Assembly (NCBI RefSeq): GCF_964340395.1
Contig: NC_135567.1
Span: 7,379,899-7,443,898 of the forward strand
Source: Glandiceps talaboti
Lineage: Eukaryota > Hemichordata > Enteropneusta > Spengelidae
DNA length: 64,000 nt
Direction: 5' to 3'
Both the position numbers and the translations under genes were made by a program. The notes under the pieces are model-generated. The model saw nothing but the letters and a program-made list of their open reading frames with translations, was not told the DNA's origin and made no database searches. Within the stretch, counting starts at the first letter, position 1; each line of letters begins with the position of its first letter. Of the stretch, positions 25,601-37,910 are shown in pieces.

Positions 25601-28600
25601 TATTGTGATATGGCATGAAGACAGTACATATATTGTGATATGGCATGAAGACAGTACATATATTATGATATGGCATGAAGACAGTACATATATTATGATA
25701 TGGCATGAAGACAGTACATATATTATGATATGGCATGAAGACAGTACATATATTATGATATGGCATGAAGACAGTACATATATTGTGATATGGCATGAAG
25801 ACAGTACATATATTGTGATATGGCATGAAGACAGTACATATATTATGATATGGCATGATGACAGTACATATATTGTGATATGGCATGAAGACAGTACATA
25901 TATTATGATATGGCATGAATACAGTACATATGTTATGATATGGCATGAAGACAGTACATATATTATGATATGGCATGAAGACAGTACATATATTATGATA
26001 TGGCATGAAGACAGTACATATATTATGATATGGCATGAAGACAGTACATATATTATGATATGGCATGAAGACAGTACATATATTGTGATATGGCATGAAG
26101 ACAGTACATATATTATGATATGGCATAAAGACAGTACATATATTATGATATGGCATGAATACAGTACATATATTATGATATGGCATGAATACAGTACATA
26201 TATTGTGATATGGCATGAAGACAGTACATATATTATGATATGACATGAAGACAGTACATACATTATGATATGACATGAAGACAGTACATATATTGTGATA
26301 TGGCATGAAGACAGTACATATATTATGATATGGCATGAATACAGTACATATGTTGTGATATGGCATGAAGACAGTACATATATTATGATATGGCATGAAG
26401 ACAGTACATATATTATGATATGGCATGAAGACAGTACATATATTGTGATATGGCATGAAGACAGTACATATATTGTGATATGGCATGAAGACAGTACATA
26501 TATTATGATATGGCATGATGACAGTACATATATTGTGATATGGCATGAAGACAGTACATATATTATGATATGGCATGAATACAGTACATATGTTATGATA
26601 TGGCATGAAGACAGTACATATATTATGATATGGCATGAAGACAGTACATATATTATGATATGGCATGAAGACAGTACATATATTATGATATGGCATGAAG
26701 ACAGTACATATATTATGATATGGCATGAAGACAGTACATATATTGTGATATGGCATGAATACAGTACATATGTTATGATATGGCATGAAGACAGTACATA
26801 TATTATGATATGGCATGAAGACAGTACATATGTTATGATATGGCATGAAGACAGTACATATATTATGATATGGCATGAAGACAGTACATATATTATGACA
26901 TGGCATGAATACAGTACATATGTTATGATATGGCATGAAGACAGTACATATATTATGACATGGCATGAATACAGTACATATATTATGATATGGCATGAAG
27001 ACAGTACATATATTATGACATGGCATGAAGACAGTACATATATTATGATATGGCATGAAGACAGTGCATATATTATGATATGGCATGAAGACAGTACATA
27101 TATTATGATATGGCATGAAGACAGTACATATGTTATGATATGGCATGAAGACAGTACATATATTATGATATGGCATGAAGACAGTACATATGTTATGATA
27201 TGGCATGAAGACAGTACATATATTATGATATGGCATGAAGACAGTACATACATTATGATATGGCATGAATACAGTACATATATTATGATATGGCATGAAG
27301 ACAGTTCATACATTATGATATGGCATGAAGACAGTACATATATTATGATATGGCATGAAGACAGTACATATATTATGATATGGCATGAAGACAGTACATA
27401 TATTGTGATATGGCGTGAAGACAGTACATATATTATGATATGGCATGAAGACAGTACATATATTGTGATATGGCATGAAGACAGTACATATATTGTGATA
27501 TGGCATGAAGACAGTACATATATTGTGATATGGCATGAAGACAGTACATATATTGTGATATGGCATGAAGACAGTACATATATTGTGATATGGCATGAAG
27601 ACAGTACATATATTATGATATGGCATGAAGACAGTACATATATTATGATATGGCATGAAGACAGTACATATATTATGATATGGCATGAAGACAGTACATA
27701 TATTATGATATGGCATGAAGACAGTACATATATTGTGATATGGCGTGAAGACAGTACATATATTATGATATGGCATGAAGACAGTACATATATTGTGATA
27801 TGGCATGAAGACAGTACATATATTGTGATATGGCATGAAGACAGTACATATATTGTGATATGGCATGAAGACAGTACATATATTGTGATATGGCATGAAG
27901 ACAGTACATATATTATGATATGGCATGATGACAGTACATATATTGTGATATGGCATGAAGACAGTACATATATTATGATATGGCATGAATACAGTACATA
28001 TGTTATGATATGGCATGAAGACAGTACATATATTATGATATGGCATGAAGACAGTACATATATTATGATATGGCATGAAGACAGTACATATATTATGATA
28101 TGGCATGAAGACAGTACATATATTACGATATGGCATGAAGACAGTACATACATTATGATATGGCATGAAGACAGTACATATATTATGATATGGCATGAAG
28201 ACAGTACATATATTATGATATGGCATGAAGACAGTACATATATTACGATATGGCATGAAGACAGTACATATATTACGATATGGCATGAAGACAGTACATA
28301 TATTACGATATGGCATGAAGACAGTACATATATTATGATATGGCATGAAGACAGTACATATATTATGATATGGCATGAAGACAGTACATATATTGTGATA
28401 TGGCATGAATACAGTACATATGTTATGATATGGCATGAAGACAGTACATATATTATGATATGGCATGAAGACAGTACATATGTTATGATATGGCATGAAG
28501 ACAGTACATATATTATGATATGGCATGAAGACAGTACATATATTATGATATGGCATGATGACAGTACATATATTATGATATGGCATGAATACAGTACATA

Positions 28601-31600
28601 CATTATGATATGGCATGAAGACAGTACATATATTATGATATGGCATGAATACAGTACATATGTTATGATATGGCATGAAGACAGTACATACATTATGATA
28701 TGGCATGAAGACAGTACATATATTATGATATGGCATGAAGACAGTACATATATTGTGATATGGCGTGAAGACAGTACATATATTGTGATATGGCATGAAT
28801 ACAGTACATACATTATGATATGGCATGAAGACAGTACATATATTATGATATGACATGAAGACAGTACATACATTATGATATGGCATGAAGACAGTACATA
28901 TATTATGATATGGCATGAAGACAGTACATATATTATGATATGACATGAAGACAGTACATACATTATGATATGACATGAAGACAGTACATATATTGTGATA
29001 TGGCATGAAGACAGTACATATATTATGATATGGCATGAATACAGTACATATGTTGTGATATGGCATGAAGACAGTACATATATTATGATATGGCATGAAG
29101 ACAGTACATATATTATGATATGGCATGAAGACAGTACATATATTGTGATATGGCATGAAGACAGTACATATATTGTGATATGGCATGAAGACAGTACATA
29201 TATTATGATATGGCATGATGACAGTACATATATTGTGATATGGCATGAAGACAGTACATATATTATGATATGGCATGAATACAGTACATATGTTATGATA
29301 TGGCATGAAGACAGTACATATATTATGATATGGCAGGAAGACAGTACATATATTGTGATATGGCATGAAGACAGTACATATATTGTGATATGGCATGAAG
29401 ACAGTACATATATTGTGATATGGCATGAAGACAGTACATATATTGTGATATGGCATGAAGACAGTACATATATTATGATATGGCATGATGACAGTACATA
29501 TATTGTGATATGGCATGAAGACAGTACATATATTATGATATGGCATGAATACAGTACATATGTTATGATATGGCATGAAGACAGTACATATATTATGATA
29601 TGGCATGAAGACAGTACATATATTATGATATGGCATGAAGACAGTACATATATTATGATATGGCATGAAGACAGTACATATATTATGATATGGCATGAAG
29701 ACAGTACATATATTGTGATATGGCATGAATACAGTACATATGTTATGATATGGCATGAAGACAGTACATATATTATGATATGGCATGAAGACAGTACATA
29801 CATTATGATATGGCATGAATACAGTACATACATTATGATATGGCATGAATACAGTACATATGTTATGATATGGCATGAAGACAGTACATATATTATGATA
29901 TGGCATGAAGACAGTACATATATTATGATATGGCATGAAGACAGTACATATATTGTGATATGGCGTGAAGACAGTACATATATTGTGATATGGCATGAAT
30001 ACAGTACATACATTATGATATGGCATGAAGACAGTACATATATTATGATATGACATGAAGACAGTACATACATTATGATATGGCATGAAGACAGTACATA
30101 TATTATGATATGGCATGAAGACAGTACATATATTATGATATGACATGAAGACAGTACATACATTATGATATGACATGAAGACAGTACATATATTGTGATA
30201 TGGCATGAAGACAGTACATATATTATGATATGGCATGAATACAGTACATATGTTGTGATATGGCATGAAGACAGTACATATATTATGATATGGCATGAAG
30301 ACAGTACATATATTATGATATGGCATGAAGACAGTACATATATTGTGATATGGCATGAAGACAGTACATATATTGTGATATGGCATGAAGACAGTACATA
30401 TATTATGATATGGCATGATGACAGTACATATATTGTGATATGGCATGAAGACAGTACATATATTATGATATGGCATGAATACAGTACATATGTTATGATA
30501 TGGCATGAAGACAGTACATATGTTATGATATGGCATGAATACAGTACATATATTATGATATGACATGAAGACAGTACATACATTATGATATGGCATGAAG
30601 ACAGTACATATATTATGATATGGCATGAAGACAGTACATATATTGTGATATGGCATGAAGACAGTACATATATTATGATATGGCATGAAGACAGTACATA
30701 TATTATGATATGGCATGAAGACAGTACATATATTATGATATGGCATGAAGACAGTACATACATTATGATATGGCATGAATACAGTACATATATTATGATA
30801 TGGCATGAAGACAGTTCATACATTATGATATGGCATGAAGACAGTACATATATTATGATATGGCATGAAGACAGTACATATATTATGATATGGCATGAAG
30901 ACAGTACATATATTGTGATATGGCGTGAAGACAGTACATATATTATGATATGGCATGAAGACAGTACATATATTGTGATATGGCATGAAGACAGTACATA
31001 TATTGTGATATGGCATGAAGACAGTACATATATTGTGATATGGCATGAAGACAGTACATATATTGTGATATGGCATGAAGACAGTACATATATTGTGATA
31101 TGGCATGAAGACAGTACATATATTATGATATGGCATGAAGACAGTACATATATTATGATATGGCATGAAGACAGTACATATATTATGATATGGCATGAAG
31201 ACAGTACATATATTATGATATGGCATGAAGACAGTACATATATTGTGATATGGCGTGAAGACAGTACATATATTATGATATGGCATGAAGACAGTACATA
31301 TATTGTGATATGGCATGAAGACAGTACATATATTGTGATATGGCATGAAGACAGTACATATATTGTGATATGGCATGAAGACAGTACATATATTGTGATA
31401 TGGCATGAAGACAGTACATATATTATGATATGGCATGAAGACAGTACATATATTATGATATGGCATGATGACAGTACATATATTATGATATGGCATGAAG
31501 ACAGTACATATATTGTGATATGGCATGAAGACAGTACATATATTGTGATATGGCATGAAGACAGTACATATATTGTGATATGGCATGAAGACAGTACATA

Positions 31601-32507
31601 TATTATGATATGGCATGAAGACAGTACATATATTGTGATATGGCGTGAAGACAGTACATATATTATGATATGGCATGAAGACAGTACATATATTGTGATA
31701 TGGCATGAAGACAGTACATATATTGTGATATGGCATGAAGACAGTACATATATTGTGATATGGCATGAAGACAGTACATATATTGTGATATGGCATGAAG
31801 ACAGTACATATATTGTGATATGGCATGAAGACAGTACATATATTATGATATGGCATGAAGACAGTACATATATTATGATATGGCATGAAGACAGTACATA
31901 TATTATGATATGGCATGAAGACAGTACATATATTATGATATGGCATGAAGACAGTACATATATTGTGATATGGCGTGAAGACAGTACATATATTATGATA
32001 TGGCATGAAGACAGTACATATATTATGATATGGCATGATGACAGTACATATATTATGATATGGCATGAAGACAGTACATATATTATGATATGGCATGAAG
32101 ACAGTACATATATTATGATATGGCATGAAGACAGTACATATATTATGATATGGCATGAAGACAGTACATATATTATGATATGGCATGAAGACAGTACATA
32201 TATTATGATATGGCATGAAGACAGTACATATATTGGGATATGGCATGAAGACAGTACATACATTATGATATGGCATGAAGACAGTACATATATTATGATA
32301 TGGCATGAAGACAGTACATATATTATGATATGGCATGAAGACAGTACATATATTATGATATGGCATGAAGACAGTGCATATATTATGATATGGCATGAAG
32401 ACAGTACATATATTATGATATGGCATGATGACAGTACATATATTATGATATGGCATGAAGACAGTACATATATTATGATATGGCATGAAGACAGTACATA
32501 TATTATA
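19641..32507 (+). repeat. Giant minisatellite: 30-bp unit, about 429 tandem copies (12.9 kb)
   Basis: Each unit begins AGTACATATATT, has GATATGGCATGAAGAC at its end, and is 30 bp long. One 32-bp unit at 22471-22502 shifts the register by two bases. Variants are almost all single substitutions (TATA/TACA/TATG, TTATG/TTGTG, GAAGAC/GAATAC, TGGCA/TGACA, ATGAAG/ATGATG). Thirty is divisible by three and the consensus lacks stops in several frames, so open frames of up to 3417 codons arise on the minus strand and up to 852 on the plus strand. They have no domain, start or splice evidence and I do not call them genes. Plus-strand frames are broken wherever TGG has become TGA. Runs of a dozen or more variant units recur at multiples of 30 bp, showing higher-order duplication. 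Confidence 0.99.
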
Positions 32508-32700
32508 TAGCACCTAGTAGCAGTCAAACTATGTTCATTTGTCCTTACAATAAATGCTACCATGTAAACAATGATAGACTTAAAGGGGAACACATCCCAC
32601 AAAATACAGACATTTTTTTCATATTGGAAAGTTTGGTTATATCTCCTTTCAGACCGACATAAATATATAATGGAATGGAATGAAGCCATGTTCTTTGTCC
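32508..32700. other. Right flank of the minisatellite with a TTAA-type transposon terminus
   Basis: TTAA at 32580-32583 is followed by AGGGGAACACATCCCAC and CAGACATT, similar to the left terminus of the element at 2309. The matching opposite end is not seen, so this looks like a broken copy, probably cut by the LINE that follows. Confidence 0.5.
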
Positions 32701-33146
32701 ACAATATCGTGTACGTAGAATGAATGTGTTACGACGTATTTTTCAAGTTTACTACTTGTAACCCGTTCCATTCCGTCTGTGAACATTTCGTCACCATTCT
32801 GTTACCGTGTCACCGAATGTTTTTGGTGTACTTACGGTGATTTCCCAGTTTTTCGTCCAAGTATTGAACCGACGGCAATTTTGCTGATACTATCAACATG
32901 GCGTCTACATACTAGCTGCTAGCAAATTACCTGGTACTGTACTTTATTACCTTGTATTCGTTTACTGGTTACATCTGTACTCAAGTTACTTGTGTTTTTT
33001 TGAAGACTGCTTCGGTGGACACATTCGTGACTTTTGAAATTGCAGTCATCAGTATTTGACGCAAACAGTTTTCATTTTTTTTTTCTTCGTGTCGTTGTAA
33101 CCATCGTACTGTGTATGTTAACACCTGTTGCGTTCATTATCGAACA

Positions 33147-33748
33147 ATGGTTAAGACAAAGAGCAAGAAAACCACAAAGAACTTTTATGCTGTAGCCAGA
33201 GGTCGTCAAATTGGCATCTATGACACCTGGAGCAAAGCTCAAAAGCAAGTTGACTCATTCAGGAATGCCCTGTACAAAGGTTTTACTACTTCCGATGAAG
33301 CAAAGTCCTTTATGTATGCGTATGGCATTTACAGCTTCCAAACGATATGCGACAAATCAACGAACTCTCCGGATTCGCCATCATGTGCTCGCTCTACAGT
33401 GATGCTCCCTAGTCCTTGCGCATCCACAAATCAGTCAGATATGCCCACCTTTATATCCAGTACGCCGTTATCAATTGGAATCAGTTTCTCTACGGACACC
33501 TCTGCTATGTGTGACGTCACTACAAATACGAACTCAACTAACTATGCTGTGTCAAATGATTCATGCCCTTTTTGTAATTCTCCTCACAACTCAAATATGA
33601 TCCGATGCGCTGATTGTAAGAAGATGATACACTATATTTGCTCCGAATTGCCAGCCTATCAACTGTCAATTTTCACTACAACTTCGCGCAAATTTACCTG
33701 TAAACAGTGCACTCAAGTCAGCGGTAAGATCTCAACAATTCTCCTTTC

Positions 33749-33792
<44 letters not shown>

Positions 33793-34628
33793 ACAATTCC
33801 AACGAATCACAGCTCAAAACTGCTTTAAAGGTAAATAATCGCAAACTTTCTATCAAAGACAAAGCACTGAAACTCAAAGATGAACTTATTGACAGTCTAG
33901 AATATAAACTTCGTGAAATTGAAAAGAACCTAGCATCTGAAACAAATCACAATAACACTCTTCGCAAACTCACGGAAGATTCTACCTCAGCTCATCTTTA
34001 TTCTGTAAGATCATTAGAAGAATCTAATGAAAAACTTCAACAACAACTCCTTCAACAGTATTCCACAATTGATGATCTCACACTAGAAGTTGCAAAATTA
34101 AAAAGTCAACTAAATCATCAAACAAGACCAATACCCAAACCAAGAAAGCGAACCAAGTCTTCTCAAACACACGAAATTATTCAACCTTTGAGACAAATTC
34201 CCAAGCCAAGATCTCAAACACCAACTACTCATATTCAACAACTTTCCCGTTCTTCATCTCAACCGACCCAAGATCCAATATATACATCTCAGCGTAGAGA
34301 AAGAACACACGCTTCTGTCCACTCTGCTAATCGCATCAGCCAACAGGAATTGTCACAAATCAAATCAGCTAAGCCTCACCAGAAGCAACATATCTCCTCT
34401 CACAGCAGGAAACTGCTTGTAATTGGTGATTCTATTGTTCGACATCTTCAGTTTCGTTCTAAATTCATCTCCTGTACCAAACATTGCTATCCTGGCTACA
34501 AAATCGAAGAGATTGATCCTACAGATATTGTCACCGGTGATGAAGATTATATTTTACTACACATTGGTACTAATAATCTTCCGTGTGATCAACTCTGCAA
34601 ACTACAAACGACCCTGAACTTGCCCTAA
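33147..34628 (+). CDS. LINE ORF1 protein: RNase HI N-terminal-like domain, PHD finger, coiled coil, partial SGNH hydrolase
   Basis: 493 residues from ATGG at 33147; 12 further codons are open upstream, but this ATG begins the lysine-rich start MVKTKSKK. Residues 12-55 match the hybrid-binding domain found at the N-terminus of RNase HI and in viroplasmin proteins (FYAVARGR, IYDTWSKAQKQV, FRNALYKGF). Residues 140-188 form a PHD finger with ligands C140, C143, C154, C157, H162, C165, C185 and C188. A poly-threonine run (202-215) comes from a CAA microsatellite. Residues about 223-325 are coiled coil, 326-420 a basic proline/glutamine-rich linker, and 421-478 the start of an SGNH esterase-like domain (GDSI at 427-430, HIGTNN at 472-477). 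The domain is cut after HIGTNNLP, and the last ~13 residues are read out of frame from ORF2 sequence. ORF1 proteins of this class bind nucleic acid and act in the retrotransposition particle. Confidence 0.85.
33752..33791 (+). repeat. (CAA)n tract encoding poly-threonine in ORF1
   Basis: Thirteen or so ACA/CAA repeats read in the ACA frame as threonines. Such a run is length-variable and may differ among copies of this LINE. Confidence 0.9.
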
Positions 34629-36676
34629 ATAGTTGGATTTCAACTTTCTCCAGTATCTTCAACAAGCATGCTCCGCTCAAATCCAAGCGAGTTCGTTATG
34701 CAAATCTACCTTCCTGGCATACCCTTGAACTTCATAATGCACGCAACGTTAGAGACAAGTTGAAAGCTTCAAATAATACCGTTGAATACAAGAAACAAAG
34801 GAACTACGTAAACATGCTTACATCATCCCTCAGGAAAAATTATTACTCTAAGCTTATTGCCGACAAATCCCATAACATCAATATTTGGAAAGCCATTCAT
34901 GATCTTCATCCCAAGTCTTCTCCGTCTAAACCCTCAAAGCTATATGTTGATGGCACTGAACTGACATCTTCTATGGATATTGCCGAAGCTTTCAACAGAC
35001 ATTTCACTGACATTGCAGACGCTCTCAACAAAGATATTATGCATGAGACTTTTGATCCAACTAAGTTAAATAATTTTGTTGACTCTAAAGACATTCATTA
35101 CAGCTTCCGAATTCCACTTATCTCGCAAACGAAGGTTTTGAAATTCCTTCTAGATTTGGATACTTCTAAGTCAACCGGGTATGATTTTATAAGCGCTAAG
35201 ATTTTGAAATCTACAGCTCCTTATATTGCTACACACATTTTTAGAATTGTTAACCTCTGCATAATCAATAATCACTTTCCATCTGCTTGGAAAATTGCTA
35301 AGGTGCTTCCTTTTCATAAAAGTAATTCTACTGATAAATGCTCCAATTTTCGACCCATTTCTATTCTACCATGTTTATCCAAACTTTTAGAATCCCACGT
35401 TCACCAAAGTCTGTATCTTTATCTCAACAAGTTTAATCTTCTTTATTCGTTTCAATCGGGCTTTCGTCCGGGTCATTCTTGTCAGACTGCTCTCACTTAT
35501 TTCGTTAATCAGTGCTATACTGCAATAAATAACAATAACTGGAGTGGTATCATTTTTCTCGATCTCTCTAAGGCCTTTGATCTTATTAACCATTCATTGC
35601 TTATTGACAAGCTTAAACTCTACAACTTTGATTCTTCGGCTATAAATTGGTTTACTTCATATCTTAAGGACAGAAAACAGTTTGTTTCCTTTAAAAATTG
35701 CAATTCTTCCATGTTATCTATTAAGTCTGGCGTCCCTCAAGGTTCTATCCTTGGTCCTCTTCTTTTCCTCCTTTATATCAATGACCTCCATTTAGAAGTT
35801 GAACACTGCCATACTAATACCTATGCTGACGACTCTACTCTTCTATTTTCCTCCCCTGATATTTCCATAGTAAATCAAACTATTAACGATGATCTGTCTA
35901 AAGTTCACACCTGGTGTAATCAAAACCATATGATCATTAATACAAATAAATCTAAAGCTATGGTAATTCCCCCTAAAAAGAACCTTTCTTTGCCCACTTC
36001 CTTTTCTGTTTTCTATAACAACGCGTCTCTTTCTTTCAGCGAAGTTGAAAAATCACTCGGACTTATCATTGACTCTACACTCTCATGGACTTCACATTGT
36101 CAACATTTGCATGCAAAAGTATCTTCTAATCTTGCAGCTCTTCGTCACATTGCTAAATACTTAGATGTATCTACTAAAAAACTTTTCTACTTTAGTTATA
36201 TTCAGCCCTTTTTTGATACTTGTTGCAACATATGGTCTCATGCAAGTAAAGGTGATATTGACAAATTATATAAACTTCAGAAGCGTGCAATCCGGCTAAT
36301 TTTAAATATTTCTACCATTGAAATGCAATCCAAAGGGATTTCCAGTATTGACCTTTTTAAACGACTTCATATTTTACCACTTGAAAAGAGATTTCTATTT
36401 AATAAGTACATTCTGATTTTTAAATGTCTACATAACCTGGCTCCTATGTACCTCTCTGACCTCCTTCATAAAAGGAGTTCAAGTAACCAAATGGGCACCC
36501 GTTCCTGCACCAACAATCTTTTGTATTTACCATTTCCAAATTGTCGTATTTTTACTCAGTCATTTAGTTTTGAAAGCTCCAAACTTTGGAACATTTTACC
36601 TACTCACCTTATCAGTATTACGAATTTAACTTGTTTCAAAAAATCTTTAAATTCATACCTATTTGAATCTCTTTAA
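34589..36676 (+). CDS. LINE ORF2, reverse transcriptase (endonuclease deleted)
   Basis: The frame opens after a stop at 34586 and runs to the stop at 36676, overlapping the end of ORF1 by 40 bp in another frame. The first ~50 codons (FSSIFNKHAPLKSKR, LPSWHTLELHNAR) are the linker that normally follows the endonuclease. The reverse-transcriptase domain is complete: NFRPISILPCLSK, GFRPGHSC, FLDLSKAFD with the first catalytic aspartate, GVPQGSILGPLLFLLYINDL, and the YADD active site (about codon 355 counted from 34760). The thumb and C-terminal region follow (SLGLIIDSTLSW, LQKRAIRLIL), ending SYLFESL. With no endonuclease it could not nick its own target, so this copy is probably non-autonomous. 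No intact translation start belongs to ORF2; TTG at 34760 is only where an annotation might begin, and the first ATG is at 34814. Confidence 0.85.
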   Translation, partial: STLQTTNDPELALNSWISTFSSIFNKHAPLKSKRVRYANLPSWHTLELHNARNVRDKLKASNNTVEYKKQRNYVNMLTSSLRKNYYSKLIADKSHNINIWKAIHDLHPKSSPSKPSKLYVDGTELTSSMDIAEAFNRHFTDIADALNKDIMHETFDPTKLNNFVDSKDIHYSFRIPLISQTKVLKFLLDLDTSKSTGYDFISAKILKSTAPYIATHIFRIVNLCIINNHFPSAWKIAKVLPFHKSNSTDKCSNFRPISILPCLSKLLESHVHQSLYLYLNKFNLLYSFQSGFRPGHSCQTALTYFVNQCYTAINNNNWSGIIFLDLSKAFDLINHSLLIDKLKLYNFDSSAINWFTSYLKDRKQFVSFKNCNSSMLSIKSGVPQGSILGPLLFLLYINDLHLEVEHCHTNTYADDSTLLFSSPDISIVNQTINDDLSKVHTWCNQNHMIINTNKSKAMVIPPKKNLSLPTSFSVFYNNASLSFSEVEKSLGLIIDSTLSWTSHCQHLHAKVSSNLAALRHIAKYLDVSTKKLFYFSYIQPFFDTCCNIWSHASKGDIDKLYKLQKRAIRLILNISTIEMQSKGISSIDLFKRLHILPLEKRFLFNKYILIFKCLHNLAPMYLSDLLHKRSSSNQMGTRSCTNNLLYLPFPNCRIFTQSFSFESSKLWNILPTHLISITNLTCFKKSLNSYLFESL

Positions 36677-36885
36677 TCCTTTTACATTGTCTGTGGTCAT
36701 ACAATTTTATCTCTTTTACGTTTCATACTTTTTAATGTTTTTCAATTTTTATGTGTGTAACCTTGTTTTGTTTTTGTTGTTGTATTGTGTACATTTGCTT
36801 TAGGGCCCCTGGGAAGATTAGGCTGGACCTAACAGGGTCACCCTTTTTCTTTTTGAAATAAAAGTCGTTATTATTATATTATAAT

Positions 36886-37099
36886 GAAATCATGATGAAA
36901 GAATTAGCAACTGCTAAAGTGTTAAAAAGTACAAATGGCCCACTCAAAAGTAAATCAAACATTTAAAAATTGAAAAACAATGGTCTTTGGAGACGAGAAC
37001 ATCTTGTATTTTGAACAAAATTCATAAACTTTTGTATGACAAGACTCATTTGTGTCAAAGGAATGCAGAGTGTTTATTTACTGACTGTGTAATAAAAAG
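36886..37099. other. Short spacer downstream of the LINE
   Basis: No feature is recognised. Confidence 0.5.
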
Positions 37100-37489
37100 A
37101 ACACCACCAATGGCACAATGTAGCACAATTATGTTTGGCTGTTGCTGTGGGCGTGGTTTTGTTGGCATATTTGCATACAATTTTTGAATCTTTATTCACT
37201 TACCTACCCATCTCTGTTGTTATCTTTGTAATGTACATCACCATTTCACTGTTGCTAAGGGCGTGGTCATTAATTGTTGCTAGGACTATTGTGTTGAAAA
37301 ATATTGAACAATAACTGCAACATAACACAGACAGAAACACCCCGAGTTTCAACTCAATTCACCATGCACAACCAGAAACACCAAGTTTCAACTCAATTCA
37401 CCATGTAGTTTTAAGATATAAGGTTTGATTTTTACCTTCCATTAGGAAGGTTTTGTATTATGAGTGAAAAGTGTGTGTATGTGTGTGTG

Positions 37490-37528
<39 letters not shown>

Positions 37529-37910
37529 TTATCTGTGTGTGTCTGTATCACGATTTCTAACAACGAAATTTGGTTCCATAGGGTAATGACCAAAAAGACT
37601 CATTTAGGCTTAATTGGCATATCAATGATGGGATCATCATGGTATGAACAATGATTAATATAAACACCCCGAAGAATGTTTCCACCAAATTTCAAAGTAG
37701 TCACCGATTTTATCTTGACCAAAAGTAACATTTTTTACCCAAATTAAACACCAATGGTAAAATCATTTTGATTTGAACAATTTCACAACAACACACCAAA
37801 GGGATTACACCCACCAAATATCACTCACATCCACACACATACACAGACAGTTTGCCATGTCTGCAGAACTACTGAACCTTATCAGTTCAGTTGTGCCATA
37901 ACCCTACAAG
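37100..37910 (+). mobile_element. Helitron-like element, near-complete small copy
   Basis: The 5' sequence is CACCAATGGCACAATGTAGCAC, followed by TTTGGCTGTTGCTGTGGGCG and GTTGGCATATTTGCATAC blocks. A TG/TCTG microsatellite (37473-37540) and a segment about a fixed host-like motif (CACCAAATATCA) come next. The 3' end is the hairpin CTGAAC-CTTATCA-GTTCAG and TTGTGCC. The same ends and order occur at 3520-3795, 7889-8271, 15428-16775 (reversed) and 60776 onward (reversed). A 3' hairpin followed by CTAA in two copies, and lack of coding sequence, suggest a non-autonomous rolling-circle element. This is an inference from structure only. Confidence 0.5.

Larger units (their letters stand above)
32700..36885 (+). 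mobile_element. Internally deleted CR1-like LINE retrotransposon
   Basis: The order is a probable 5' UTR (about 32.7-33.15 kb, start not defined), ORF1 (33147-34628), the reverse-transcriptase frame (34589-36676), a 3' UTR with AATAAA at 36857-36862, and a TTATTATTA-type tail. Both frames are open without nonsense codons, which suggests a young copy. The end of the ORF1 esterase-like domain and the entire apurinic-type endonuclease that should start ORF2 are missing: one deletion near 34590 joins them. The exact 5' boundary and target-site duplication are not resolved. Confidence 0.85.

Noticed and set aside
19641-32507. CRISPR-like array
   Set aside because: Units are contiguous repeats with no unique spacers, and the DNA is eukaryotic.
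19600-32704. Open frames of 271 to 3417 codons on both strands
   Set aside because: They are by-products of a 30-bp, stop-free tandem repeat; all frames are repetitive, several overlap on opposite strands, and none has a domain or splice support.
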